Source: Salicibibacter cibi (lineage in GTDB: Bacteria; Bacillota; Bacilli; Bacillales; Marinococcaceae). Taken from it: 64,000 nt of DNA. Below the pieces are notes generated by a model, which saw only the letters and a list, made by a program, of their open reading frames with translations, was not told where the DNA came from and searched no databases. Positions 18,087-26,753 of the stretch are shown here, piece after piece. The stretch covers positions 3,348,001 through 3,412,000 of the forward strand of contig NZ_CP054706.1 in the NCBI RefSeq assembly GCF_016495865.1, in the 5' to 3' direction. Both the position numbers and the translations under genes were made by a program. Each line of letters begins with the position of its first letter. The first letter of the stretch is position 1.

Positions 18087-18824
18087 TTAGAAATTGGCGG
18101 CTTCATATACTTCAAAGCTCTCCTGGTGCCGATTAAGATAAATAATTGAAATAACGCAAACGAATAACGGTATGATCAGAATATTTACAGATAACTGCAT
18201 AATGGTCATCGCAAGCGGTAACTCTGTCACAAGCGAGGTGCTAAAAGTTAAAATGGCAGTCAAAAACACGTTAAGGGAAATGAACATGAGCACAAAAATC
18301 CCAACATCAACTAAGGAAGTTCTAAACCATTGAAGTAATTCCCTTAGAAGATCACGTCCATGTTTATTGTGAATGATCGCAACATATGGATGGAGAACCG
18401 TCATAATGAGCAAAAACACTCCCGGCAACACAAATGCAAACAACCCAGCAATCGATACAAAAATAAACAATATGGTACTACCAATGACAGGAAGTAAATA
18501 TTTGAAAAAGACTTTGATACTATCTGAAACTTTCACTTTTTCATGAACGAGAGATGTTGCACACATAGAAATAAAGGGTAGCTGAGCTAGAATCAAAATC
18601 GTGATTGCTATAACGATTGTCACAAATGTGCCTACCACTTCAAGGTTATTAATACCGAAATATTGAGTAGCTCCTACACGAATAAAAAATTCTAAAATAT
18701 ACAAGGGAAGGACGATCACCACTGATAAAATAAGTACATTTATCAAATTTTGGTTATATAAACGAAACGCATCTTTTACTACATCCATTCGTAATCGCAA
18801 CCTTCCGTGGGAATTACTATTCAC
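18087..18824 (-). CDS. Polytopic membrane protein, six spans
   Basis: About 245 residues. Six hydrophobic helices and a pattern (SDSIKVFFKYLLPVIGS; LPGVFLLIMTVLHPYVAI) like the glycerophosphodiester-phosphodiesterase membrane domain/UPF0259 group of integral proteins. The GTG start overlaps the preceding stop by eight bases; an internal ATG at codon 13 is an alternative. Function unknown; the operon position suggests a role with the pilus or with the glycine-zipper protein upstream. Confidence 0.65.
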   Translation of the reverse strand: MNSNSHGRLRLRMDVVKDAFRLYNQNLINVLILSVVIVLPLYILEFFIRVGATQYFGINNLEVVGTFVTIVIAITILILAQLPFISMCATSLVHEKVKVSDSIKVFFKYLLPVIGSTILFIFVSIAGLFAFVLPGVFLLIMTVLHPYVAIIHNKHGRDLLRELLQWFRTSLVDVGIFVLMFISLNVFLTAILTFSTSLVTELPLAMTIMQLSVNILIIPLFVCVISIIYLNRHQESFEVYEAANF

Positions 18825-19425
18825 TGGCTTGTTTTACACCTTCATATGATGGAACTATTACTAATACAATTAGATAAGCGAAAGGAACAAGCATTGAAGC
18901 TAAAACTGTCATGGCTACTCCTGTTCCATGTTGAGAACTAATCGCTACTGCATAAAGATAGCTTGAAGGTCCAATAACTGCAGACACTAACAAAACAGTC
19001 GCATAAATTTTCCCTCCAACAGGGTTTTTTCTCGGTTGTCTTATAACACCCAATAAATATTTTCTTTTTATAATAGCGAGGGCTAACACAAGGACATAAA
19101 CAATAAATAGCGTTAGCCCTAACCATAAAGCCTCATCATAGACTCTCCATGCCATGATGAGCATAACGAGCGCACTAACATTGAGAACAACTATATTATA
19201 GATAAATCTTTGTTTCCTGTCATGATGTCTCTTTGTTATAACATTGATTACTCCATAGATGATCAAAAGACCGACTATGATTGAAAGGAACCATGCATAG
19301 AACCAATCAAATTCAGGTGTTGCAATTGCAAAAATGCTCAATAGAACTGGGATACTTATAAGTCCTAACGCTCCTTTCCTCTCTGTGCGCTCCCGTTCGC
19401 TTACTACTTCCCGTTGATTCTGCAT
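18817..19425 (-). CDS. Polytopic membrane protein next to the glycine-zipper gene
   Basis: About 202 residues from an ATG after AAAGGTG, 14 bases past the stop of the repeat-rich secreted gene. A cytoplasmic charged N-terminus (VVSERERTERKG) precedes about six membrane spans. No family recognised. Because it follows the glycine-zipper protein as directly as the small membrane genes follow the other glycine-zipper genes, immunity against that protein is a reasonable guess, but positional only. Confidence 0.65.
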   Translation of the reverse strand: MQNQREVVSERERTERKGALGLISIPVLLSIFAIATPEFDWFYAWFLSIIVGLLIIYGVINVITKRHHDRKQRFIYNIVVLNVSALVMLIMAWRVYDEALWLGLTLFIVYVLVLALAIIKRKYLLGVIRQPRKNPVGGKIYATVLLVSAVIGPSSYLYAVAISSQHGTGVAMTVLASMLVPFAYLIVLVIVPSYEGVKQASE

Positions 19426-19438
19426 CCTATCAACACCT

Positions 19439-21130
19439 TTAACCTCCAAAGATTCCTTTCACGCCATCCCAAGCTTTACTAGCTGTATTTTTTACAGTAT
19501 CTCCTACAGCTTTAGCAGCATCATTTCGAATCTCTCTTAATTTATTTACTCCTTCTGCACCTTTATCAAGAGTCCACTGCACCCCGGACTGTATATTATC
19601 TCTTAACCTTTGTCCTGTAGAACTCATCATAAATAGAGATGCACCTATACCTACTCCTGCTCCAACGATGGTTCCTATACCCGGCACTATAGATCCTGCA
19701 GCAGCACCTGCAGCAACACCCGTACCAATACTTGCCGCTGCAGTTCCACCACCAACGATTCCTACATCGGTAATGACTTCAGAAGCAAATGCAGTACCAC
19801 CAGATTTATCACCTACCGTATAATCCCAAACATGCTGGCCTACACTTAACCCCGCTCCAACAAAGCCAGCACCTCGTAAATTAGTGGTTAAAGACCTAAA
19901 TCCATCGGACGCAGGATTTAAATTGTTATTAAACCAACCTCTCATGCTGTCCGTAAAATTAGTATAAGGTGCCTGGGTACCTGTAAACGCACCAACTATA
20001 TCATCGCCGAAATACGCATGAAGACCTCCACGTCCAAGATCCAGTGCATCATCAACTAAGCTTAATCCTTCATCTGCTGCTCCCATAACAGTATTTGATA
20101 AGGACATTACATCCCCTTCATTTGCCGGATTCATAATATCCCAAACTTCACCCGGCATTGATAGCATATCAGACGCTGGAGAATCGTCTAATTCTGCACT
20201 TGCTACCGCTTCTCCGTCATTTGCTCCATAACGATCTCCAATTTCTCTATCTGCTGCGTATGGGTTATTGCCATATGGATCGTCGTACCCTGAGCCATCT
20301 CCTTCAGGGCCTTCTCCCGTGCCTGAACCATCGCCTCCTTCAGTTCCATCTCCGCCGGGACCGTCTCCCTCGCCGGGGCCATCGCCTCCTTCGGTTCCAT
20401 CTCCGCCAGGACCGTCTCCCCCGCCGGGACCATCGCCTCCTTCAGTTCCATCTCCGCCGGGATCGTCTCCCCCGCCGGGGCCATCGCCTCCTTCAGTTCC
20501 ATCTCCGCCGGGATCGTCTCCCCCGCCGGGGCCATCGCCTCCTTCAGTTCCATCTCCGCCGGGATCGTCTCCCCCGCCGGGGCCATCGCCTCCTTCAGTT
20601 CCATCTCCGCCGGGATCGTCTCCCCCGCCGGGGCCATCGCCTCCTTCAGTTCCATCTCCGCCGGGATCGTCTCCCCCGCCGGGGCCATCGCCTCCTTCAG
20701 TTCCATCTCCACCGGGATCGTCTCCCCCGCCGGGGCCATCGCCGCCAGGGCTGTCTCCACCTCCTGGAAGGTCACCTCCGCCAGAACCGTCTCCTTCGCC
20801 AGGAGCGGATCCTTCAGGTATATCACCAGGTGTAATCGGGTTACCGGGTGCTATCGGTGTAGCGGGTGTAATTGGGCTCCCTGGTTCAATGGGATCACCG
20901 GGGTTCGGTTGATCCCCGGATTCCGGTGGATCTCCCGTTTCAGGCGGATCCCCAGGTATAATTGGATCGCCCGGCTCTATCGGATCACCGGGAGTAATGG
21001 GGTCTCCCGGCTCTATAGGACTACCGGGATTAATCGGTGTGAACGCTAAACCAGTCAATGAAAATAAAGGTGAAAACGTTAGAAAAATCGCTATTACGCC
21101 AGCAAAGAGCCTGCGAAATGTTTTATTCAT
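19439..21130 (-). CDS. Secreted repeat-rich protein with glycine-zipper C-terminus
   Basis: 563 residues. A Sec signal peptide (MNKTFRRLFAGVIAIFLTFS) is followed by about 13 proline repeats of the form PG[DSN]PI.PG, then eight 17-residue Gly/Asp/Thr/Glu/Pro repeats (TEGGDGPGGGDDPGGDG), then ~280 residues of folded sequence. That part contains a long glycine zipper (TGVAAGAAAGSIVPGIGTIV), as in membrane-active tails of LXG/Tel toxins, and an amphipathic basic end. No LXG or WXG N-domain is present; export would be by Sec or the Tad apparatus. Adhesin stalk plus pore-forming tip is one reading; a pilus-linked structural protein is another. Confidence 0.65.
   Translation of the reverse strand: MNKTFRRLFAGVIAIFLTFSPLFSLTGLAFTPINPGSPIEPGDPITPGDPIEPGDPIIPGDPPETGDPPESGDQPNPGDPIEPGSPITPATPIAPGNPITPGDIPEGSAPGEGDGSGGGDLPGGGDSPGGDGPGGGDDPGGDGTEGGDGPGGGDDPGGDGTEGGDGPGGGDDPGGDGTEGGDGPGGGDDPGGDGTEGGDGPGGGDDPGGDGTEGGDGPGGGDDPGGDGTEGGDGPGGGDGPGGDGTEGGDGPGEGDGPGGDGTEGGDGSGTGEGPEGDGSGYDDPYGNNPYAADREIGDRYGANDGEAVASAELDDSPASDMLSMPGEVWDIMNPANEGDVMSLSNTVMGAADEGLSLVDDALDLGRGGLHAYFGDDIVGAFTGTQAPYTNFTDSMRGWFNNNLNPASDGFRSLTTNLRGAGFVGAGLSVGQHVWDYTVGDKSGGTAFASEVITDVGIVGGGTAAASIGTGVAAGAAAGSIVPGIGTIVGAGVGIGASLFMMSSTGQRLRDNIQSGVQWTLDKGAEGVNKLREIRNDAAKAVGDTVKNTASKAWDGVKGIFGG
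20330..20755. repeat. 51-bp tandem repeat, eight copies
   Basis: The unit contains CAGTTCCATCTCCGCCGGGA and encodes 17 residues. Central copies are nearly identical; the outer ones have a few changes (CCAGGACCG, CCACCGGGA). All three reading frames on parts of both strands stay open here, which produces artefactual long ORFs. The copy number is likely to vary between isolates. Confidence 0.9.
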
Positions 21131-21184
21131 GAGATTTAACCTCCAAAACTTTGCTATTTGGCTCTATGTTTCATTCTTGATGTG

Positions 21185-22609
21185 TTAATCATTGACATAT
21201 TCATCTTGTAATTCTTCTATGTCTTCGACCATTTCCTCATAATTTTCTTCATTAATGTCCTGCAGATCGTCTTGAATCTCATCGGCGATATCCCATTTCA
21301 TGCTTTGCAGGTCACTTGATTCAGACTGAATGTACTGACTTGCCTCATTTGAAATGATCTCCTCATCTCTAAGAAAACGAGCGATATCAGAGCGAGCTGC
21401 ATAATCCTGAGCACGCATTAAATCTGTCCAATCATTTCTATAACCTGCAATTGTTGAATGCTTCATACTATACCAGTCTCTGCTTGCATCAACCTCAGCC
21501 CCACTCAACCAGTCCTCCCAGCGCTCCGAAAGCTCTTCCGATTGCTCAAGTTGCTGGGTTAATTCGTCTTCATTTGCCGCATTCGTATACGTCCCTTCCG
21601 TCATTTCGGCCAATTCACGCAGTTCTTCTTGCCCTTCAGGATCGATATCAAAGCCGATGATATTGAGAAAAGGTTCCACCTCTGAAGAGCTCAGTTGTTC
21701 GGCTGCTTCAACCGGGTCGCCATCGCACGTTTCAATGCCATCACTGACGAGATAGATGATATTTGTGTTTTCTTCTCCCGGATAGTCTTCGAAATCTTGT
21801 TCCGCTTCTTGCAAAGAATACGAGATAGGCGTCCAGCCGGTAGGTTCCACGTCGTCTAATTCGTCGGCAAATTCGTCTTCCTCATACTCCTGGATGTCAT
21901 AAACAAGCTCTGAACTATTACAAGACTCTTCTCTTCCTTCATTTGTGTTATCCCCTTCATGACCATACACACGTAAACCGATTTGGGCATCTTCAGGTAA
22001 TGTTTCAACAAAGGATGCTATTGAATCTTTAGCGATGTCCATTTTCGATGTGCCATCTATCTCTTCGGCCATGCTGCCGCTGGCATCGAGGATGATCTGA
22101 GCATTAAATTGATCTTCAAACGAAAACTGCCCTTCATCTTCAAAGTCGGGGTGACCAATTTGTGTTTGACGGATTTGCTGTATAATATTGTCAGGATCAG
22201 GGAAATCCGTCGCGACCCAGGAATGAATGAGTGTCCAAAGTTTCTCGTAAGTTTCTTCCGTTTCCTCCCATTCATCAGCTTCAAACTCCATTAACGGTTC
22301 CATGACCTCCAGAAACTCTTCTTCATAATCATCCATTCGTTGTCCTGACAAAGGTCCGGGATCTTGTTCCAGTATTTCATCCAAGTTTTCAGGAGGAGAA
22401 TTGACATCCGCTACAAGTTCATCCAATACTTCATTGGGATCCTGCTGCTGTTCAGTTGCATCATTTTCTTCATCCTGTTCTTCTTCACTTGGTTCATCTT
22501 CTACTTCGTTTTCCTCTTCCTGTTCAGTATCCTCCTCGCCTGAACAACCGGTAGCAGCAATAATTAAAGCGATAATAGGAATTATTACAAAGTGGTTTAC
22601 CCTATCCAT
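21185..22609 (-). CDS. VWA-domain lipoprotein, copy B (Tad locus)
   Basis: About 474 residues; GGAGG eight bases before the ATG. Lipobox AATGC, acidic tether, helical spacer, then the VWA domain at roughly residues 165-340. The MIDAS is intact: DASGSM, TPIS and LVSDGIETC. The cysteine pair seen in copy A is kept (ESCNSS and ETCDGD). The tail is a charged helical region. Overall about half identical to copy A in the VWA core. Located between flp and the repeat-rich protein inside the Tad run; it could serve the role played by vWA-containing Tad proteins elsewhere, for example as tip adhesin. Confidence 0.85.
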   Translation of the reverse strand: MDRVNHFVIIPIIALIIAATGCSGEEDTEQEEENEVEDEPSEEEQDEENDATEQQQDPNEVLDELVADVNSPPENLDEILEQDPGPLSGQRMDDYEEEFLEVMEPLMEFEADEWEETEETYEKLWTLIHSWVATDFPDPDNIIQQIRQTQIGHPDFEDEGQFSFEDQFNAQIILDASGSMAEEIDGTSKMDIAKDSIASFVETLPEDAQIGLRVYGHEGDNTNEGREESCNSSELVYDIQEYEEDEFADELDDVEPTGWTPISYSLQEAEQDFEDYPGEENTNIIYLVSDGIETCDGDPVEAAEQLSSSEVEPFLNIIGFDIDPEGQEELRELAEMTEGTYTNAANEDELTQQLEQSEELSERWEDWLSGAEVDASRDWYSMKHSTIAGYRNDWTDLMRAQDYAARSDIARFLRDEEIISNEASQYIQSESSDLQSMKWDIADEIQDDLQDINEENYEEMVEDIEELQDEYVND

Positions 22610-22693
22610 AGCGGAAGCCTCCTTATAAGCTAATAATATGTATAAATAGTATTATCATAAGGTAGTATGTAATCGTCGGATCCTTTAGATTAA

Positions 22694-22716
22694 GAGGTGC
22701 AACTCAGTTACACCTC
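22694..22716 (-). terminator. Terminator after flp
   Basis: GAGGTG and CACCTC flank an 11-base loop, with TTAATCT following on the minus strand. It sits just past the flp stop and would limit transcription from flp into the VWA gene, allowing high pilin expression. Confidence 0.55.
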
Positions 22717-22744
22717 TATTAAATGCATCAACTAAAACTTTACT

Positions 22745-22954
22745 TTAGCCACCAACCATTTGTTGGATTTGTTCCAAGATATCATCCACGATTTCGCCAA
22801 CCGTATCTCCGCTTTCAGACAATGCTGTAGATAGCAATCCTAGAAGAATGATGATAACGGCTGCTATACCTAACCATTCAAGTGATTGCGCACCTTTTTG
22901 ATTATTTAGGTGTGATGAGAGCTTTACATATGTTTGTTGGCACAATTTTTTCAT
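22745..22954 (-). CDS. flp: Flp-type major pilin
   Basis: 69 residues from the ATG eight bases after AGGAGG. NNQKGAQSLEWLGIAAVIII is a textbook Flp leader: cleavage after Gly, Glu at +5, and one hydrophobic helix, then an acidic C-terminus. Substrate of CpaA. The IS at 22980-24840 now lies 25 bases upstream; before insertion the gene followed the tadC stop by about 32 bases, so its transcription has been separated from the tad operon. Confidence 0.88.
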   Translation of the reverse strand: MKKLCQQTYVKLSSHLNNQKGAQSLEWLGIAAVIIILLGLLSTALSESGDTVGEIVDDILEQIQQMVGG

Positions 22955-22979
22955 GTCACTCACCTCCTTAATTTAGTAA

Positions 22980-24840
22980 TAGCCTCTCGGCATTCGCCAA
23001 GGCTGGCGCGGCAAGGGATTCCTTGTCGCACCCATTTTGCTATCCTCCTACCTTCGGTAGGAGATTTTTATCTTTTCAATTTTAAATCCAGTCATGTGAA
23101 TCACGAAAATTTCTTTTATAATTGGGTCTGTAAGCCCTTGACTTTTTCAAATCACCCTCATAATCGCCGGTGAAGGGAATGTATTTTCCTTTACTACGAT
23201 TTTTGGGGGTTTTCTTTTGAAACCAACGGTTTTTCCTCATGACACGTATCAAACCTTTGTCCTTGAACAACTTCAGGAACACTACGGACGCTCCATTATC
23301 CATTTGAGTCAGGATTGGCCGCTCATCCTCAAATGTTGGCAAGCCGACCTTTCAGGCATTACCGGCCAACTGATGGAGCAGTATGCGGATCAAGGGCCAG
23401 AACCCCGCGATCCGGCTTCCATGTTGCGTTCCTATCTCGTCTTTTTGTTCACAAATCCCGGCATCGGGATCACCCAATGGATCAACGAAATGAAACGCAC
23501 ACCTATTTACGCGATCTTGAGCGGCTTTTCTCCTGATGATATCCCCGGGGTTGGCACGTTCTATGAGTTTATCGAGCGCCTCTGGCCCGAGGCGACCAAA
23601 AACTTAAAACCCAAGAAGCAAAAACCGAAAAAGAACAAGAAGAAGGGCCAAAAAGGAAAGAAAGGCCAAAAAGCCAATTACAAACCGGGTAAAGTCGAAC
23701 GCTTCGCACGATGGTCGGAACGCCATATGGACATCGTCAAACCATTGCCCGGCGACCCACTTTTTCAGTTTTTCGAACAGAATATCTTAAAGGTTTCTGC
23801 GGACCTAGGCCTGATCGGAGATCCTGATGCGCTCAGTGTCGCCGGGGATGGTACGCCTGTTGTCACGCAAGCTTACCGGCGAAGCAAACCGACCTGTGAT
23901 TGTCGCGCGAACGGGATTTATGGCTGCCATCATCATCGCATCTATTCCCAGCCGGATTGTGACGGTGGATGGGACAGCTCCCGTGAGAAGTACTTTAACG
24001 GCTATCATCTCTATATGTTAGCGGCCGCGGACAGCCCGCATGACCTGCCATTGTATCCACGTCTGCATCCGGCATCCCGGCATGATGCCGTCAGTTTGGT
24101 CGCGAGCGCGGTTGAATTCAACCAACGCTACACCTTGGGATCCGTGAATCGTATGCTTCTCGATGCCGCTCATGACGCCGAGGCTATCTATGAGCTCTTG
24201 GATAAGCAAGGTACCGAGCCTTTCATCGATTTGAACAACAGAAGCAAAAAGAATATCGAAACGAACAGTGATATTCAGATTTCACCCGAGGGCATTCCCA
24301 TCTGCCCCAACGGTCGTGAAATGAAACCAAATGGCTTCGACAAATCCCAGAATCGCAGGAAGTGGCGCTGCACGCCATCCTGCGGGTGTTCGGACGCGAC
24401 ATACGGCCGGACCTATCACACGAAATCAAGTGACAACCTGCGTTTGTTTCCCAAAACGCCACGCGATTCTCAAGCGTGGAAAGACATCTACAAACGCCGC
24501 ACTTCAAGCGAACGGACAAACAAACGCGAGAAGAATGATTATCAACTGGAAGCCGGTCGACACCGATCAACGATGATGTGGTACATGCGTATTTATGGCA
24601 TTATGATCTGCCAACACATAGACGCCTGGTATGAAAGCCAAAAAGACGACTGGAACCAGCTCAAAACGACTATCTGCCCTGCCGCTGCTTAAGTTTTAAA
24701 AAACGACATCCAAAATTCTGCACGTATGCCCTTTTTTGAAAATGGTTTTCATTTCCATATGCTTCAAACCATTTTAGGCCTATTGTCTATCCGTTTCTTG
24801 CCTCGAACCACCCCCGTCGCCTTCTAATTCCGAGAGGCTA
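22980..24840 (+). mobile_element. Insertion sequence splitting tadC from flp
   Basis: The ends are inverted repeats beginning TAGCCTCTCGG (left at 22980; right copy ends CCGAGAGGCTA at 24840). TTAGTAA occurs on both sides (22973-22979 and 24841-24847), a clean 7-bp target duplication. One transposase gene points right, against the tad genes. Internal hairpins (CCTACCTTCGGTAGG) near the left end may stop transcription. Confidence 0.9.
23217..24692 (+). CDS. DDE-type transposase
   Basis: About 491 residues from a TTG start after GGGGG. The N-terminal region has the DUF772-like pattern (RSYLVFLFTNPGIGITQWI). A Lys-rich stretch follows, then VAGDGTPV, a Cys/His cluster, LLDAAHDAE, FIDLNNRSKKN, a cysteine-rich insert (WRCTPSCGC) and RTSSERTNKREK. 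This order is usual for transposases of the IS1182/IS4-like DDE group; I do not assign a family. It appears intact. Confidence 0.85.
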   Translation: MKPTVFPHDTYQTFVLEQLQEHYGRSIIHLSQDWPLILKCWQADLSGITGQLMEQYADQGPEPRDPASMLRSYLVFLFTNPGIGITQWINEMKRTPIYAILSGFSPDDIPGVGTFYEFIERLWPEATKNLKPKKQKPKKNKKKGQKGKKGQKANYKPGKVERFARWSERHMDIVKPLPGDPLFQFFEQNILKVSADLGLIGDPDALSVAGDGTPVVTQAYRRSKPTCDCRANGIYGCHHHRIYSQPDCDGGWDSSREKYFNGYHLYMLAAADSPHDLPLYPRLHPASRHDAVSLVASAVEFNQRYTLGSVNRMLLDAAHDAEAIYELLDKQGTEPFIDLNNRSKKNIETNSDIQISPEGIPICPNGREMKPNGFDKSQNRRKWRCTPSCGCSDATYGRTYHTKSSDNLRLFPKTPRDSQAWKDIYKRRTSSERTNKREKNDYQLEAGRHRSTMMWYMRIYGIMICQHIDAWYESQKDDWNQLKTTICPAAA

Positions 24841-24850
24841 TTAGTAATAT

Positions 24851-25783
24851 TTATAGCAACACATCAAAGACGCCATGATCTCCGAATAGAAGATTTAGGA
24901 CCATTAATCCGCCTATAAGGATCATTGCTGTTGGCAGGACAACAAAGGTTGTTATTAACGTCACTTTCGGAGATGCTTTTGAGGCTTGTTCTTTGATTTG
25001 TTCCTTCTTAATTTTGCGCATTTCCTCTGATTGAATTTTAAAAGTCTTTGACACGGGGACGCCTAGTTGTGCACCCTGAATCAAACCTTTTATTAATTTT
25101 TGAAACTCATAACTATCATTCCGCTCCAGGAGCTCATTATATGCTTGTTCACGCGGAACCCCTAAACTGATTTTCTGATTAAACCGGTTAAACTCTTCTT
25201 GAATCGGTCCTTTGAAATATGGACTGATTTGACGTAAGGCATTATCTAATCCCACACCTGCTTGTAACGTTACACTGACGGTATCCATGAAATCCGGCAA
25301 ATTTCTGCTCAAATCTTCTTGCCTTTTTTTGACTTTCGAACGTAACCAATAAATAACTGAAAAATAACCGAGAACCGGTAGAGTAATCAGCAAAAGTGAC
25401 CCGAATGGGAATCCTAATACGAATAGAAATATACCGACTACAGCTCCGAAAAGGAGTGAAAAAATCTTAAGCCCCTGAAAACGATCAACACTCAGCCCTA
25501 ACGGATAACCAGACAGCATTAACCACTTTTCTACATCGATCGTTTCACTGAAAAAATTAATTCTATGGCCTAATGCAGATAAATCATCGGAGAACTTGAA
25601 TACTTTGGATAATACCTTCTCTTTACGCGTGGCTACATTCTTTAAACTAGTTTCTAGTTCAGCAATTTCATGAACATGCTGTTTCAATTCTCTTCGTTGC
25701 TCGAGATATCGATAAAAAGAGATTAAACCCATAATCAAAAATAAATAAAAGAAAACGAGTGTTACAAAAATCAAGCCATCCAT
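24851..25783 (-). CDS. tadC: TadC-like pilus platform protein
   Basis: 310 residues, type II secretion F-domain family. Membrane segments lie at the N-terminus, about residues 105-145 and the C-terminus. The conserved core reads LPDFMDTVSVTLQAGVGLDNALRQI and LIKGLIQGAQLGVPVSKTF. With TadB it forms the inner-membrane platform on which TadA acts. The start lies two bases past the tadB stop. Its TAA is followed by the IS target duplication. Confidence 0.92.
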   Translation of the reverse strand: MDGLIFVTLVFFYLFLIMGLISFYRYLEQRRELKQHVHEIAELETSLKNVATRKEKVLSKVFKFSDDLSALGHRINFFSETIDVEKWLMLSGYPLGLSVDRFQGLKIFSLLFGAVVGIFLFVLGFPFGSLLLITLPVLGYFSVIYWLRSKVKKRQEDLSRNLPDFMDTVSVTLQAGVGLDNALRQISPYFKGPIQEEFNRFNQKISLGVPREQAYNELLERNDSYEFQKLIKGLIQGAQLGVPVSKTFKIQSEEMRKIKKEQIKEQASKASPKVTLITTFVVLPTAMILIGGLMVLNLLFGDHGVFDVLL

Positions 25784-25787
25784 AAGA

Positions 25788-26753
25788 TTACACCCTTATA
25801 TCTGTTACTTTTCGTACGAGGAAAAAGGTTAGCACTGTTCCTGCGACGAATAAGGCAAGGAGTATTAAACCAACACCGGAAAACAAGGGATCAATAAATC
25901 CGTCCATAACGATGTTCATCATCAAAACGAGCGCAATCGGCATAGCGGGTAAAATATACGCGATATATTTTTGTTCAGCTGTCATAGACTTAATTTCCTG
26001 AGCCAACATTTTACGCTCATCCAAAGTATTAGCCATCTCATCAAGTACAGCAAAAAGGTCACTACCCGCTTTCTTCTGGATGATCAATGTAGCAACGAAT
26101 ATTTGAAAATCTCTACTGGGGACCCTCACCTGTAACTGTTCCAGGACATGGTTAAAATCAACGCCGAGAGCCAACTCGTTATTCATACGCCGAAATTCAC
26201 TTTTCGCAGGTTCAGGGAGCTCCCTAGCCGCCAGGCTGATAGCTTGGTTCAATGTCATACCGGAACGGGTACCGTTGGCAAGTATCCGACAAATATCCGG
26301 GAGTTGAGCATTCAAACGTTCCTGGTACTTATGCCTTCGAAAATAGAATAATGATCGACGGCTGATTTCCATGACAACCGCACCGAGCAATACGCTGATA
26401 AATACTCCGATGTTAAAAAAATTCGAAGCCAGAAATGCGACGCCAAGTCCACCCACAATGAGGAATGCATAGAATTCCGATGCATTAAGAGGTACATTGG
26501 CTCTAATTAATTGGTCTTTAACCTTTTGAGCATGCACCGTACGGTCAAATTTTTCGCCTAGTACAACAATAAAGCTCTCTCTTTCCTGATTTTTATCAAA
26601 CCAGCCTCCTATTTTCTTTTTCCATTCTTTCTTTGAAGCTCGATGACCCAAAAAATTGTAGAGACCTAAAAGTGCCAAAAGCACGGCAATACTAAATAAT
26701 ATAGCTGGCGTCACGGGTACCCACCACACTTTCCGGCTGAAATATTCGTTCAT
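25788..26753 (-). CDS. tadB: TadB-like pilus platform protein
   Basis: About 321 residues with the F-domain: LPDICRILANGTRSGMTLNQAISL and QIFVATLIIQKKAGSDL, plus membrane spans at the N-terminus, about residues 95-135 and the C-terminus. The listed ATG overlaps the end of tadA by 62 bases. A GTG eight codons in, or a later codon, could be the true start; overlap with translational coupling is plausible either way. Confidence 0.9.
   Translation of the reverse strand: MNEYFSRKVWWVPVTPAILFSIAVLLALLGLYNFLGHRASKKEWKKKIGGWFDKNQERESFIVVLGEKFDRTVHAQKVKDQLIRANVPLNASEFYAFLIVGGLGVAFLASNFFNIGVFISVLLGAVVMEISRRSLFYFRRHKYQERLNAQLPDICRILANGTRSGMTLNQAISLAARELPEPAKSEFRRMNNELALGVDFNHVLEQLQVRVPSRDFQIFVATLIIQKKAGSDLFAVLDEMANTLDERKMLAQEIKSMTAEQKYIAYILPAMPIALVLMMNIVMDGFIDPLFSGVGLILLALFVAGTVLTFFLVRKVTDIRV

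Noticed and set aside
20158..20912. Long open frames on both strands over the 51-bp repeat (over 200 codons each)
   Set aside because: They are by-products of a repeat whose length is a multiple of three; only the minus-strand gene 19439-21130 has a signal peptide, ribosome site and non-repeat coding sequence.
22973..24847. Programmed (reversible) insertion controlling pilin expression
   Set aside because: The element is an ordinary IS with target duplication; nothing shows precise programmed excision.
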